A stretch of 12,470 nt of DNA from Leptospira sp. 96542 (GTDB taxonomy: Bacteria > Spirochaetota > Leptospiria > Leptospirales > Leptospiraceae), in assembly GCA_029310945.1 (NCBI GenBank), contig JARJFC010000078.1:1-12470 (forward strand), read 5' to 3'. Positions 6,779 through 12,470 of this stretch are shown here, piece after piece. The notes under the pieces were generated by a model, which did not search any database, was not told the origin of the DNA, and saw only the letters and a list, made by a program, of their open reading frames with translations. How positions within the stretch are numbered: the first letter of the stretch is position 1; every line of letters starts with the position of its first letter. Made by a program: the position numbers and the translations under genes.

Positions 6779-7930
6779 TTACTTCACGAGGCGCCAGGCG
6801 CCGTCCTTGACCGTGATCAGTTCACGACCGCGCGCGTCGAAGCCGCTGTGGTCGGCTGGTGTCATGGTGTAGACGCCCTGGGTGCCCGGCAGGTCCTTGA
6901 TCTGCTCCAGCGCGTCGCGCAGGGCCGCGCGGAACTCGGGCGTGCCGGGCTTGGCCTTCTTGGCCGCCGTGGGAATCGTGGCTTGCAGCAGCAGGCCGGC
7001 GTCGTAGACGTTGGCGCCGAAGGTGGCCGGCTCCGCGCCGTACTTGGCCTTGTAGTCGGCGATGTACTTGGCGGCGATCTTCTTGGACGGGTGGCTGTCG
7101 CTCACCTCGTTCATCACCAGCATCAGGCTGGCGGCCAGCACCGTGCCTTCCACCTTCTTGCCCCCCAGCTTCAGGAAGTCCGGCAGGGCCGCGCCGTGCG
7201 TCTGGTAGATCTGGCCCGCGTACTTCTGGTCCACCAGCGTGGTCTGCGGCAGCACCGAAGAGCTGCCCGGCGCGGCGATCAGGATGGCGTCGGGCTTGGC
7301 GGCGATCAGCTTGATCGACTGCGCGGTGACCGAGGTGTCCTGGCGCTGGAAGCGCTCCGACGCGATGACCTTGATGCCCGCCTTCTCGGCCAGCTCGGTC
7401 GTGACGGTGAGCCAGTTCTGGCCGAAGGGGTCGGCCAGGCCGAAGAAGCCCAGCGTCTTCACGCCCTTGGACTTCATGTGGCCAACCAGAGCCTCGGCGA
7501 TGATGTCGTCGTTCTGCGTGGTCTTGAAGACCCACTTCTTGGGCTCGGTCATGGGCAGCACCACGGCCGCGCCGCCGACCGGCGCCAGCATGGGCACACC
7601 GGCCTCGGCCGCGATCTGGATCACGCCCATGGCGGCGGGCGTGCCGCTCGGGCCAATGATGGCGTCCACGCCATCGCCCACCAGTTTCTTGAAGGCCGTG
7701 ACCGCGGCCGTCGGGTTGCTCGCGTCGTCCAACGAGATGTATTCGACGCTCAGGCCACCCACCTTGGTCGGCAGCAGTTCGATCGAGTTCTTCTGGGGAA
7801 TGCCCACCAGGGCCACCGGGCCGGTGGACGAGGTCACCACGCCGATCTTCACCTGGGCCTGGGCGCTCGCCACCAAGCCGACGCCCACCGCCAAGGCGGC
7901 CAGGGCGCTCACCATCCGCTTCATCGCCAT
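6779..7930 (-). CDS. ABC transporter substrate-binding protein (HAAT family)
   Basis: A 383-residue exported solute receptor of the Peripla_BP_6/LivK type. A signal peptide occupies the first ~25 residues (MAMKRM, hydrophobic core ALAALAVGVGLV, then ASAQA before QVKIGVV). The mature protein opens with IGVVTSSTGPVALVG and contains IIGPSGTPAAMGVIQIAAEAGVPMLAP (~91-117), the typical first-lobe ligand region, and FFGLADPFGQNW (~162-173) in the second lobe. The family binds branched-chain amino acids, amides, urea or aromatic acids, so the ligand cannot be read from sequence. I chose the ATG at 7930 because GGAG lies 7 bases upstream; ATGs at 7936 and 7924 are less well spaced. It is the first gene of the minus-strand operon and faces the iac-like operon, so an indolic or aromatic acid is the likely cargo by context. 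Confidence 0.93.
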   Translation of the reverse strand: MAMKRMVSALAALAVGVGLVASAQAQVKIGVVTSSTGPVALVGIPQKNSIELLPTKVGGLSVEYISLDDASNPTAAVTAFKKLVGDGVDAIIGPSGTPAAMGVIQIAAEAGVPMLAPVGGAAVVLPMTEPKKWVFKTTQNDDIIAEALVGHMKSKGVKTLGFFGLADPFGQNWLTVTTELAEKAGIKVIASERFQRQDTSVTAQSIKLIAAKPDAILIAAPGSSSVLPQTTLVDQKYAGQIYQTHGAALPDFLKLGGKKVEGTVLAASLMLVMNEVSDSHPSKKIAAKYIADYKAKYGAEPATFGANVYDAGLLLQATIPTAAKKAKPGTPEFRAALRDALEQIKDLPGTQGVYTMTPADHSGFDARGRELITVKDGAWRLVK

Positions 7931-8055
7931 ATCCATACTCCACAAATAAGCCGGCCGCCCAATCTCGCTTTGCGCCAGCCTGCGCCATGCAGGCACCCCC
8001 GACCTGAGCAGTCCGGCGGACGGGGGCCCGGACGTCAAGCAGGTTTCATGCCACC

Positions 8056-8083
8056 ATTCACTTGAATCGTGAAGGAATATTCC
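8056..8083. promoter_or_regulatory. Overlapping palindromes, candidate operator
   Basis: ATTCA-CT-TGAAT (8056-8067) is an inverted repeat that overlaps TTCAC (8057-8061) paired with GTGAA (8069-8073). It is followed at once by the perfect 10-base palindrome GGAATATTCC (8074-8083). The cluster lies about 125-155 bases upstream of the binding-protein start. Its size suits a MarR-type dimer site, but the link to this regulator is inference. Confidence 0.35.
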
Positions 8084-8150
8084 CGTCATTTCAAAGACAG
8101 GAAAAAATCCTTGCGCGAGCCCGATGCCCGGGCACGGCTTGCTGGCAAAC

Positions 8151-8189
8151 CGCACCGAAAAGACCAAGATGCCGCACGCATTCGGTGCG
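8151..8189. promoter_or_regulatory. 9-bp perfect inverted repeat
   Basis: CGCACCGAA (8151-8159) and TTCGGTGCG (8181-8189) are perfect reverse complements, 21 bases apart. Centre-to-centre spacing is 30 bases, close to three DNA turns, so two regulator dimers or a looped complex could be imagined. It could also be a transcript stem-loop. Function is unknown. Confidence 0.3.
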
Positions 8190-8351
8190 ATTGCCCGCGC
8201 CAATCCCTTGATTTGGCCCGCTACAACCAGACAAAGCTGGCCCGGTAATTGCTCAGTCAGATTCTGAAGGCATCACCCAGACTTGGTTCAAACACGGTGG
8301 CCTCGTCCTTTTATTTAGTTGAAATTTCACATGAATTAATTTGGCAATCTG

Positions 8352-8379
8352 ATTCAACCTGGTTGGAGCCAGGCTGAAT
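8352..8379. promoter_or_regulatory. 28-base imperfect palindrome upstream of iacA
   Basis: ATTCAACCTGG (8352-8362) and CCAGGCTGAAT (8369-8379) match at 10 of 11 positions around a 6-base spacer. The element ends 16 bases before the iacA start and just upstream of its GGAG. It could be an operator overlapping the promoter or leader, or a stem-loop in the leader RNA. It shares the outer ATTCA/TGAAT half-sites with the repeat at 8056-8067, which favours a common DNA-binding protein. Confidence 0.45.
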
Positions 8380-8395
8380 TTGCCGCTGGAGCACG

Positions 8396-9544
8396 ATGAC
8401 CATGACAACGCGATCCCCGGATTTGCTGCAAGGCCTGTTGACGGACATCCGCGCCCGTGCGGCGGAGTTCGAGCGCCAGCGCCACATTTCGCCCGACGTC
8501 ATCGAGGCCTTCAAACGCCTGGGCGTCTACCGCGCCCTGGTGCCCAAGCGCCTGGGTGGCCTGGAATGGAGCGCACGCCAGTTCTGCGAACTGGTCGAAA
8601 CCATTGCCCAGGCCGATGGCTCGGCCGGCTGGGTGGCCAGCTTCGGCATGGCCCCGACCTACCTGGCCGCCCTGCCGCCGGCCACCTTCGAAAAAATCTA
8701 CACGGACAACCCGGACACGGTGTTCGCAGGCGGCATCTTCCCGCCCCAGCCCGCCCCGTACGTGGAGGGCGGCATCGAGGTCAGCGGGCGCTGGAGCTTT
8801 TCGAGTGGCTGCATGGGCGCCACCGTGCTGGGCGTGGGCATCAGCCCGCGCAAGGCCGGCGCCGAGAGCGGCGCCACCGGACTGCCGCGCATGGCCTTGC
8901 TGCCCCGCGCCCAGGCCACCATCGTCGAAACCTGGGACGTGAGCGGCCTGGCCGGCACGGGTAGCCATGACCTGGTGGTGGACAAGGTGGTCGTGCCCGA
9001 GGACTGGACCTTCGTGCGCGGCGGCCCTTCACGGCAAAACGAGACGATGTTCCGCTACCCCACGCTGGCCTTCGCGGCCCAGGTGCTGGCCGTGGTCAAC
9101 CTCGGCATCGGCCGCGCCGCCATCGAGGAACTGCGCCGCATGGCCGGCGGCCACAAGGCCGTGACCGGCGCACCCAGCCTGGGCGACCGCCCGGCCACGC
9201 AGGCCAGCCTGGCCCGCAACGAAGCGCTGCTGCGCTCGGCGCGCGCCTGGTTCTACAGCGCCATCGACGAAGCCTGGGGCAGCCTGCTCCAAGGCGACCC
9301 GGTCTCGCCCGCGCAGACCAGCGCGCTGCGCCTGTCGGCCGCGCACGCGGCACGCACCGGCGCCGAGGTCGCGCGCGACATCCAGATGCTCTCGGGCATG
9401 GCCGGCATCTACAACGCCAGCCCCATCGCCCGCTGCGTGCGCGACGCCAACGCCGTGACCCAGCACGCCTTCCTGGGCGACATCGTTTACCAGAACGCCG
9501 GGGCCATGGCCTTCGGGCGCGATCCCCTGCCGGGTTTTCTGTAA
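8396..9544 (+). CDS. IacA-like flavin-dependent monooxygenase
   Basis: A 382-residue protein with the acyl-CoA dehydrogenase fold used by group D flavin monooxygenases (HpaB/HsaA-type) and by IacA-type indole oxygenases. It has GRWSFSSGC (residues 131-139), the loop typical of the monooxygenase branch, GTGSHDLVVD (187-196) near the flavin, and a helical C-terminal domain (~225-382) ending AFGRDPLPGFL. In known iac clusters IacA oxidises the indole ring of indole-3-acetic acid using reduced flavin from a separate reductase, so a flavin reductase gene is expected nearby, perhaps past the right edge. The ATG at 8396 has GGAG 4 bases upstream; an ATG at 8402 is possible. It leads the plus-strand operon. 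The iacA name rests on fold plus the order of the next four genes. Other indole or phenol oxygenases of this fold are the main alternative. Confidence 0.8.
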   Translation: MTMTTRSPDLLQGLLTDIRARAAEFERQRHISPDVIEAFKRLGVYRALVPKRLGGLEWSARQFCELVETIAQADGSAGWVASFGMAPTYLAALPPATFEKIYTDNPDTVFAGGIFPPQPAPYVEGGIEVSGRWSFSSGCMGATVLGVGISPRKAGAESGATGLPRMALLPRAQATIVETWDVSGLAGTGSHDLVVDKVVVPEDWTFVRGGPSRQNETMFRYPTLAFAAQVLAVVNLGIGRAAIEELRRMAGGHKAVTGAPSLGDRPATQASLARNEALLRSARAWFYSAIDEAWGSLLQGDPVSPAQTSALRLSAAHAARTGAEVARDIQMLSGMAGIYNASPIARCVRDANAVTQHAFLGDIVYQNAGAMAFGRDPLPGFL

Positions 9545-9601
9545 GCCGACCGCGTCCGAGCCAGCACCAAGCCACCCAACACCACCCTGAAAGGAAACAC
9601 C

Positions 9602-9961
9602 ATGAGCGACAAAAAACCCCTGCGCGTCCTGCTTTGCATGGGCGTGAACCAGAACTTCTTCGATGCCACGCCGGCCGAGCAGAAGGAGGTGTGGGTCGCC
9701 ACGCTGGCCATGTACAAAAGCCTGACCTCGCTGCCCGGCGTCAAGGTGCTGGGCAACTTCGACGACGACCGCATCCAGGTCGGTGCCTCCACCGAGGCCC
9801 CGTGGACCACCTACTTCCTCTGCGACTTCCCCGACTACGACACCGTGGTCGCGGCCTGCAATCTGTGGCGCACCACGCCGGTGGGCGACGGCACCTACAA
9901 GTTCTGGAAGTACGCCAAGGTCGAGGCCCGCATCGGCCGCGAACTGGAGTTCCCGGTCTGA
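9602..9961 (+). CDS. iacB: IacB-like protein of unknown function
   Basis: A 119-residue soluble protein with no signal peptide or membrane segment. Notable stretches are LCMGVNQNFFDATPAEQKE (residues ~11-29), LPGVKVLGNFDDDRIQVG (~44-61), PWTTYFLCDFPDYDTVVAACN (split near 67-87) and FWKYAKVEARIGRELE (~101-116). The alternating strand and helix pattern suggests a small alpha/beta, ferredoxin-like fold. Position between the flavin monooxygenase and the Rieske large subunit, together with its size, matches iacB, whose biochemical role is not settled. AAAGGA lies 6 bases before the ATG. It starts 57 bases after iacA and ends 29 bases before iacC, so it is surely cotranscribed. A role assisting ring oxidation or handling an unstable intermediate is a guess. 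Confidence 0.78.
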   Translation: MSDKKPLRVLLCMGVNQNFFDATPAEQKEVWVATLAMYKSLTSLPGVKVLGNFDDDRIQVGASTEAPWTTYFLCDFPDYDTVVAACNLWRTTPVGDGTYKFWKYAKVEARIGRELEFPV

Positions 9962-9990
9962 GCCGCGCGCAGCAGGAAGAAGGCAGCAGC

Positions 9991-11298
9991 ATGAATACCG
10001 TCATCCCCATCCAGCCCGCGTCTGCCGCACCACAAGGCGGCGCGCAGGCCCCGTGCATCCCCTACACCGAACTGGTGCAGCCCGACCGCGTGCACACCTC
10101 GCTCTACACCAACCCGGCCATCTTCACGGAAGAGATGGACAAGGTCTTTTATTCGAACTGGATCTGGGTCGGCCACGTCAGCGAAGTGCCCGAACCGGGC
10201 AGCTTCAAGTCCACCTGGATCGGCCAGCAGCCCGTGGTGCTGGTGCGCGACCGCAAGAAGGAACTGCATGTGCTGCTCAACCGCTGCCGCCACCGTGGCG
10301 CCACGGTCTGCGAGCACAAGAAGGGCAAGACCGCCAGCTTCGTCTGCCCCTACCACGGCTGGGGCTACGGCCTGGACGGCGCGCTGCGCGGCGTGCCGCA
10401 CCCGGAAAGCTACGGCGACACGCTGGAGAAGGACAAGCTCGGCCTCGTGAGCCTGCGCGTGGAGCAATACGCGGGCATGGTCTTCGCCACCTTCAAGGAC
10501 GACCTCATGCCCCTGGCCGAATGGCTGGGCCCGGCCAAGAAGTGGATGGACCTGTTCATGAAGCAGGCCGGCGGCTACCCGGTCAAGGTGGCGGGTGAAC
10601 ACCGCTTCACCTTCCCCGGCAACTGGAAGATCCAGCTCGAAAACACGACGGACGCCTACCACTTCCCCCTGGTGCACAAGAGCTTCCTGAGCTCGCTGGA
10701 CGAACAGGCCAAGAAGACCTTCGACTTCGTGGCCGGTCCGGGTTACGTGGAAGACCTGGGCAACGGCCACAGCGTGATGGTGATGATCCCCGAGCTGATC
10801 GACCTCGAGGCCGATCTGGACAAACCCATCCCCGACCGCTTCGCCGAACTGGCCCAGGCCCTGCGCGACGAGGGCCATGAGGAGCAGAAGGTGCGTCGCA
10901 TCGTGCGCGCCGTCGGTGGCACCGGCTTCAACCTCAACCTCTACCCCAACGTGGCCTGCTCCATGGCCTTCTTCCGGGTGCTGCGCCCCGTGTCGGTCAA
11001 CGAGACCGAAATCCACCACGCCGCCATCGTGATGGACGGCGGCCCGGCCATCGCCAACCAGTACCGGCTGCGCCTGCACGAGCACTTCCAGGGCCCCATG
11101 GGTTTTGGCACGCCGGACGACGGCGAAGCCTGGGAGCGCGTGCAGAAAGGCGCGAGCGCCGGTGAAAACCTCTGGATCATGGTCAACCGCGGCCTGCCTG
11201 GCGAGAAAGCCGGCACCGACGGCCCGCGCGGCGACGTGAGCGCCGAGACCGGCATGCGCGCCGCCTACCGCCAATGGCTCAAGTCCATGACTGCTTGA
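9991..11298 (+). CDS. iacC: IacC-like Rieske dioxygenase large subunit
   Basis: A 435-residue catalytic alpha subunit of a Rieske non-heme iron ring-hydroxylating oxygenase. The Rieske [2Fe-2S] site is C99-x-H101 and C119-x2-H122 (CRH, then CPYH after 17 residues). The mononuclear iron site lies in ENTTDAYHFPLVH: D221 is the bridging aspartate, and H224 and H229 are iron ligands, with the same spacing as D205/H208/H213 of naphthalene dioxygenase. The third ligand is probably an aspartate in TPDDGEAW (D376 or D377). In iac clusters this enzyme acts on an oxidised indole-acetate intermediate on the way to catechol. It needs electrons from a reductase/ferredoxin not seen in the window. The ATG at 9991 has AAGG 7 bases upstream; a longer upstream reading would overlap iacB out of frame. 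The small subunit follows after 23 bases. Confidence 0.92.
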   Translation: MNTVIPIQPASAAPQGGAQAPCIPYTELVQPDRVHTSLYTNPAIFTEEMDKVFYSNWIWVGHVSEVPEPGSFKSTWIGQQPVVLVRDRKKELHVLLNRCRHRGATVCEHKKGKTASFVCPYHGWGYGLDGALRGVPHPESYGDTLEKDKLGLVSLRVEQYAGMVFATFKDDLMPLAEWLGPAKKWMDLFMKQAGGYPVKVAGEHRFTFPGNWKIQLENTTDAYHFPLVHKSFLSSLDEQAKKTFDFVAGPGYVEDLGNGHSVMVMIPELIDLEADLDKPIPDRFAELAQALRDEGHEEQKVRRIVRAVGGTGFNLNLYPNVACSMAFFRVLRPVSVNETEIHHAAIVMDGGPAIANQYRLRLHEHFQGPMGFGTPDDGEAWERVQKGASAGENLWIMVNRGLPGEKAGTDGPRGDVSAETGMRAAYRQWLKSMTA

Positions 11299-11321
11299 GC
11301 CGGGCCTGACAAGGATTGCTG

Positions 11322-11810
11322 ATGAACACCGCATTGAAGACCGACGTGCTGAACGAGGTCACGGCCTTTCTCTGGGCCGAAGCCGACATGCTCGACAACG
11401 AGCTGTACGAGGAATGGTTGCAGCTCTGGCGCGAGGACGGGCTCTACATCGTGCCCATCGACCCGCGCGAGACGGACCACGAGAACACGTTGAACTACGC
11501 CTACGACAACGCCAAGATGCGCCAGATGCGCGTGCGGCGCCTGACGGGTGGCGAATCCATCTCGACCAGCCCCGAGCCGCGCACGGTGCGCATGGCCTCG
11601 CGCTTTCGCGTGGTCGAAGACGATGGCACCACACTGACCGTGCGCTGCGCGCAGTTCCTGACCGACTTCCGCAAGGAAAACCAGCACCAGTACACGGCCA
11701 ACCTGGTCTACACCCTGGAGCGCCATGCCGGGAGCTTTCGCATCGTGCGCAAGGTCGTGAAGCTGATCAACGCCGACGACGTGCTGCAGACCATCGGCTA
11801 CATCCTCTGA
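11322..11810 (+). CDS. iacD: IacD-like dioxygenase small subunit
   Basis: A 162-residue beta subunit of an aromatic-ring-hydroxylating dioxygenase, with the SnoaL/NTF2-like cone fold. Matching features are the N-terminal helix VTAFLWAEADMLDNELYEEWLQLW (residues ~13-36), LYIVPIDPRETDHE (~41-54), RRLTGGESISTSPEPRTVR (~72-90) and the C-terminal strands YTLERHAGSFRIVRKVVKLIN (~130-150). The beta subunit has no cofactor; it stabilises the alpha3-beta3 hexamer with the preceding gene product. The ATG at 11322 has AAGGA 6 bases upstream; a TTG two codons earlier (11316) directly abuts that AAGGA, which leaves no room for a ribosome-binding site. The next gene starts 11 bases after this stop, fitting one operon. 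Confidence 0.92.
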   Translation: MNTALKTDVLNEVTAFLWAEADMLDNELYEEWLQLWREDGLYIVPIDPRETDHENTLNYAYDNAKMRQMRVRRLTGGESISTSPEPRTVRMASRFRVVEDDGTTLTVRCAQFLTDFRKENQHQYTANLVYTLERHAGSFRIVRKVVKLINADDVLQTIGYIL

Positions 11811-11820
11811 GGAGCACGGC

Positions 11821-12470
11821 ATGACGCAAGCCCCCACTGAAGCCCCCGCGCATCTCCCTGCCCATGACGTTGCCCTCGTGACCGGCGCCGCCCAGGGCCT
11901 GGGCGAAGTGATCGCCCGCCGCCTGCACGCCGCGGGTTACAAAGTGGCCCTGGCCGACCTGGCCCTGGACAAGGCCGAAGCCGTGGCGAAATCGCTGGAC
12001 GCCAGCGGCGCGACCGCCACGGCCCTGAAGCTCGACATCCGCAACAAGGTGGATTTCGAGGCCGCGCGCGACGCGCTGCGGGCGCGCTGGGGCAGCGTGC
12101 AGGTGCTGGTGAACAACGCCACCGTGACCCTGCACACGCCGCTGATGAAGATCAGCCCCGAGGAGTTCAACAGCGTCATCACCACCAACCTGGGCGGCAC
12201 CTTCCTGGGTTGCCAGGTGTTCGGCGCCTATTTCGCCTCGCAAAAGTACGGCCGCATCATCAACCTGGCCTCGCTGGCGGGGCAAAACGGCGGTACTTCG
12301 GCGGGGGCGCATTACGCCTCGTCCAAGGCCGGCATCCTGGTGCTGACCAAGGTCGTCGCCAAGGAACTGGCCGGTGCTGGCGTGACCGTCAACGCCATCG
12401 CCCCCGGCCCGATCGACCTGCCCACGGTGCGCGCCACCGTGCCGGCTGAAAAGCTCCAGCACATCATCGA
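11821..12470 (+). CDS. iacE: IacE-like short-chain dehydrogenase (partial)
   Basis: The window holds the first 216 codons of a short-chain dehydrogenase/reductase; the gene runs off the right edge, and the family is usually about 250-265 residues. The Rossmann motif TGAAQGLG is at residues 21-28, with D46 after the second strand favouring NAD(H). NNAT is at 98-101, the catalytic Ser is S151 (NLASLAG), and Y165-x3-K169 (YASSK) completes the active site, followed by NAIAPGPI (191-198). GGAG lies 6 bases before the ATG, 11 bases after iacD. In iac clusters IacE is the dehydrogenase encoded after the dioxygenase subunits and is thought to act with IacA on the oxidised indole-acetate. Substrate assignment is by gene order only. 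Confidence 0.88.
   Translation, partial: MTQAPTEAPAHLPAHDVALVTGAAQGLGEVIARRLHAAGYKVALADLALDKAEAVAKSLDASGATATALKLDIRNKVDFEAARDALRARWGSVQVLVNNATVTLHTPLMKISPEEFNSVITTNLGGTFLGCQVFGAYFASQKYGRIINLASLAGQNGGTSAGAHYASSKAGILVLTKVVAKELAGAGVTVNAIAPGPIDLPTVRATVPAEKLQHII

Larger units (their letters stand above)
7931..8395. promoter_or_regulatory. Divergent promoter/operator region
   Basis: This 465-base non-coding region separates the transporter operon (minus) from the iac-like operon (plus) and must hold both promoters. It is less GC-rich than the genes, with an AT-rich block at 8305-8360. Several palindromes are visible: 8056-8083, 8125-8134 (TGCCCGGGCA), 8151-8189, 8257-8267 and 8352-8379. A minus-strand TTGACG at 8038-8033 could be a -35 box, but no good -10 follows at standard spacing. 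I could not assign either start site. A MarR-type regulator would be expected to bind here. Confidence 0.7.

Noticed and set aside
6626..8065. 479-codon plus-strand open frame opposite the binding protein
   Set aside because: Composition typical of an antisense frame and no family features; the minus strand has a signal peptide and clear family motifs.
8125..8134. TGCCCGGGCA perfect palindrome as an operator
   Set aside because: Fully GC-rich 10-base palindromes are common by chance in such DNA and nothing else supports a role.
8131..8143. Possible sigma-54 promoter (GGCAC then TTGCT)
   Set aside because: The GG and GC elements are 8 bases apart, not the required 10.
7931..8203. Upstream in-frame extension of the binding protein
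   Set aside because: It would bury the signal peptide about 90 residues inside the protein, while GGAG is well spaced before the ATG at 7930.
9634..9990. In-frame upstream extension of iacC
   Set aside because: It would overlap all of iacB in another frame and adds non-family sequence; the ATG at 9991 has a ribosome-binding site.
9895..11334. 479-codon minus-strand open frame opposite iacC
   Set aside because: The plus strand has exact Rieske and iron-site motifs; the antisense product is His/Val/Gly-rich with no recognisable domain.

Overview
The window is GC-rich, tightly packed DNA of the kind seen in soil or plant-associated Burkholderiales. A REP-like palindromic repeat at about 5564-5633 resembles repeats I remember from Comamonadaceae (Variovorax, Acidovorax, Polaromonas and relatives), but that is recall, not a search result. 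No phage, transposon, CRISPR, tRNA or rRNA was seen.

The layout is two divergent operons around a 465-base regulatory region (7931-8395). The left operon runs on the minus strand from 7930 down to 162: a periplasmic HAAT-type solute-binding protein, a LivH-type permease, a fused LivM-LivG permease/ATPase, a LivF ATPase, a ketopantoate-reductase-family protein, a class II aldolase/adducin-family protein, a small DUF4116 repeat protein, and a MarR regulator with a GTG start. Several genes overlap by 4 bases or are a few bases apart, so this is probably one transcript. Positions 1-161 hold only possible terminator hairpins.

The right operon runs on the plus strand from 8396 to beyond the right edge. 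It encodes an acyl-CoA-dehydrogenase-fold flavin monooxygenase, a 119-residue protein of unknown function, the large and small subunits of a Rieske ring-hydroxylating dioxygenase, and a short-chain dehydrogenase cut by the window end. This order matches iacA-iacB-iacC-iacD-iacE of the indole-3-acetic acid (auxin) catabolic clusters known from Pseudomonas putida 1290 and Paraburkholderia phytofirmans PsJN. Known iac clusters also carry genes for a reductase/ferredoxin component, a flavin reductase and an amidase-like protein; these would be expected to the right of 12470.

The working model is that the ABC system imports an aromatic or indolic acid, the Iac enzymes oxidise it, and the MarR protein senses the compound or a metabolite and controls the divergent region, which carries several palindromes. 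The points most worth following up are the coupling of an iac-type cluster to a dedicated branched-chain-type ABC importer, the LivM-LivG fusion whose ribosome-binding site lies in a perfect 10-bp stem, the DUF4116 protein and aldolase/reductase pair in the same operon, and the palindromes next to iacA.
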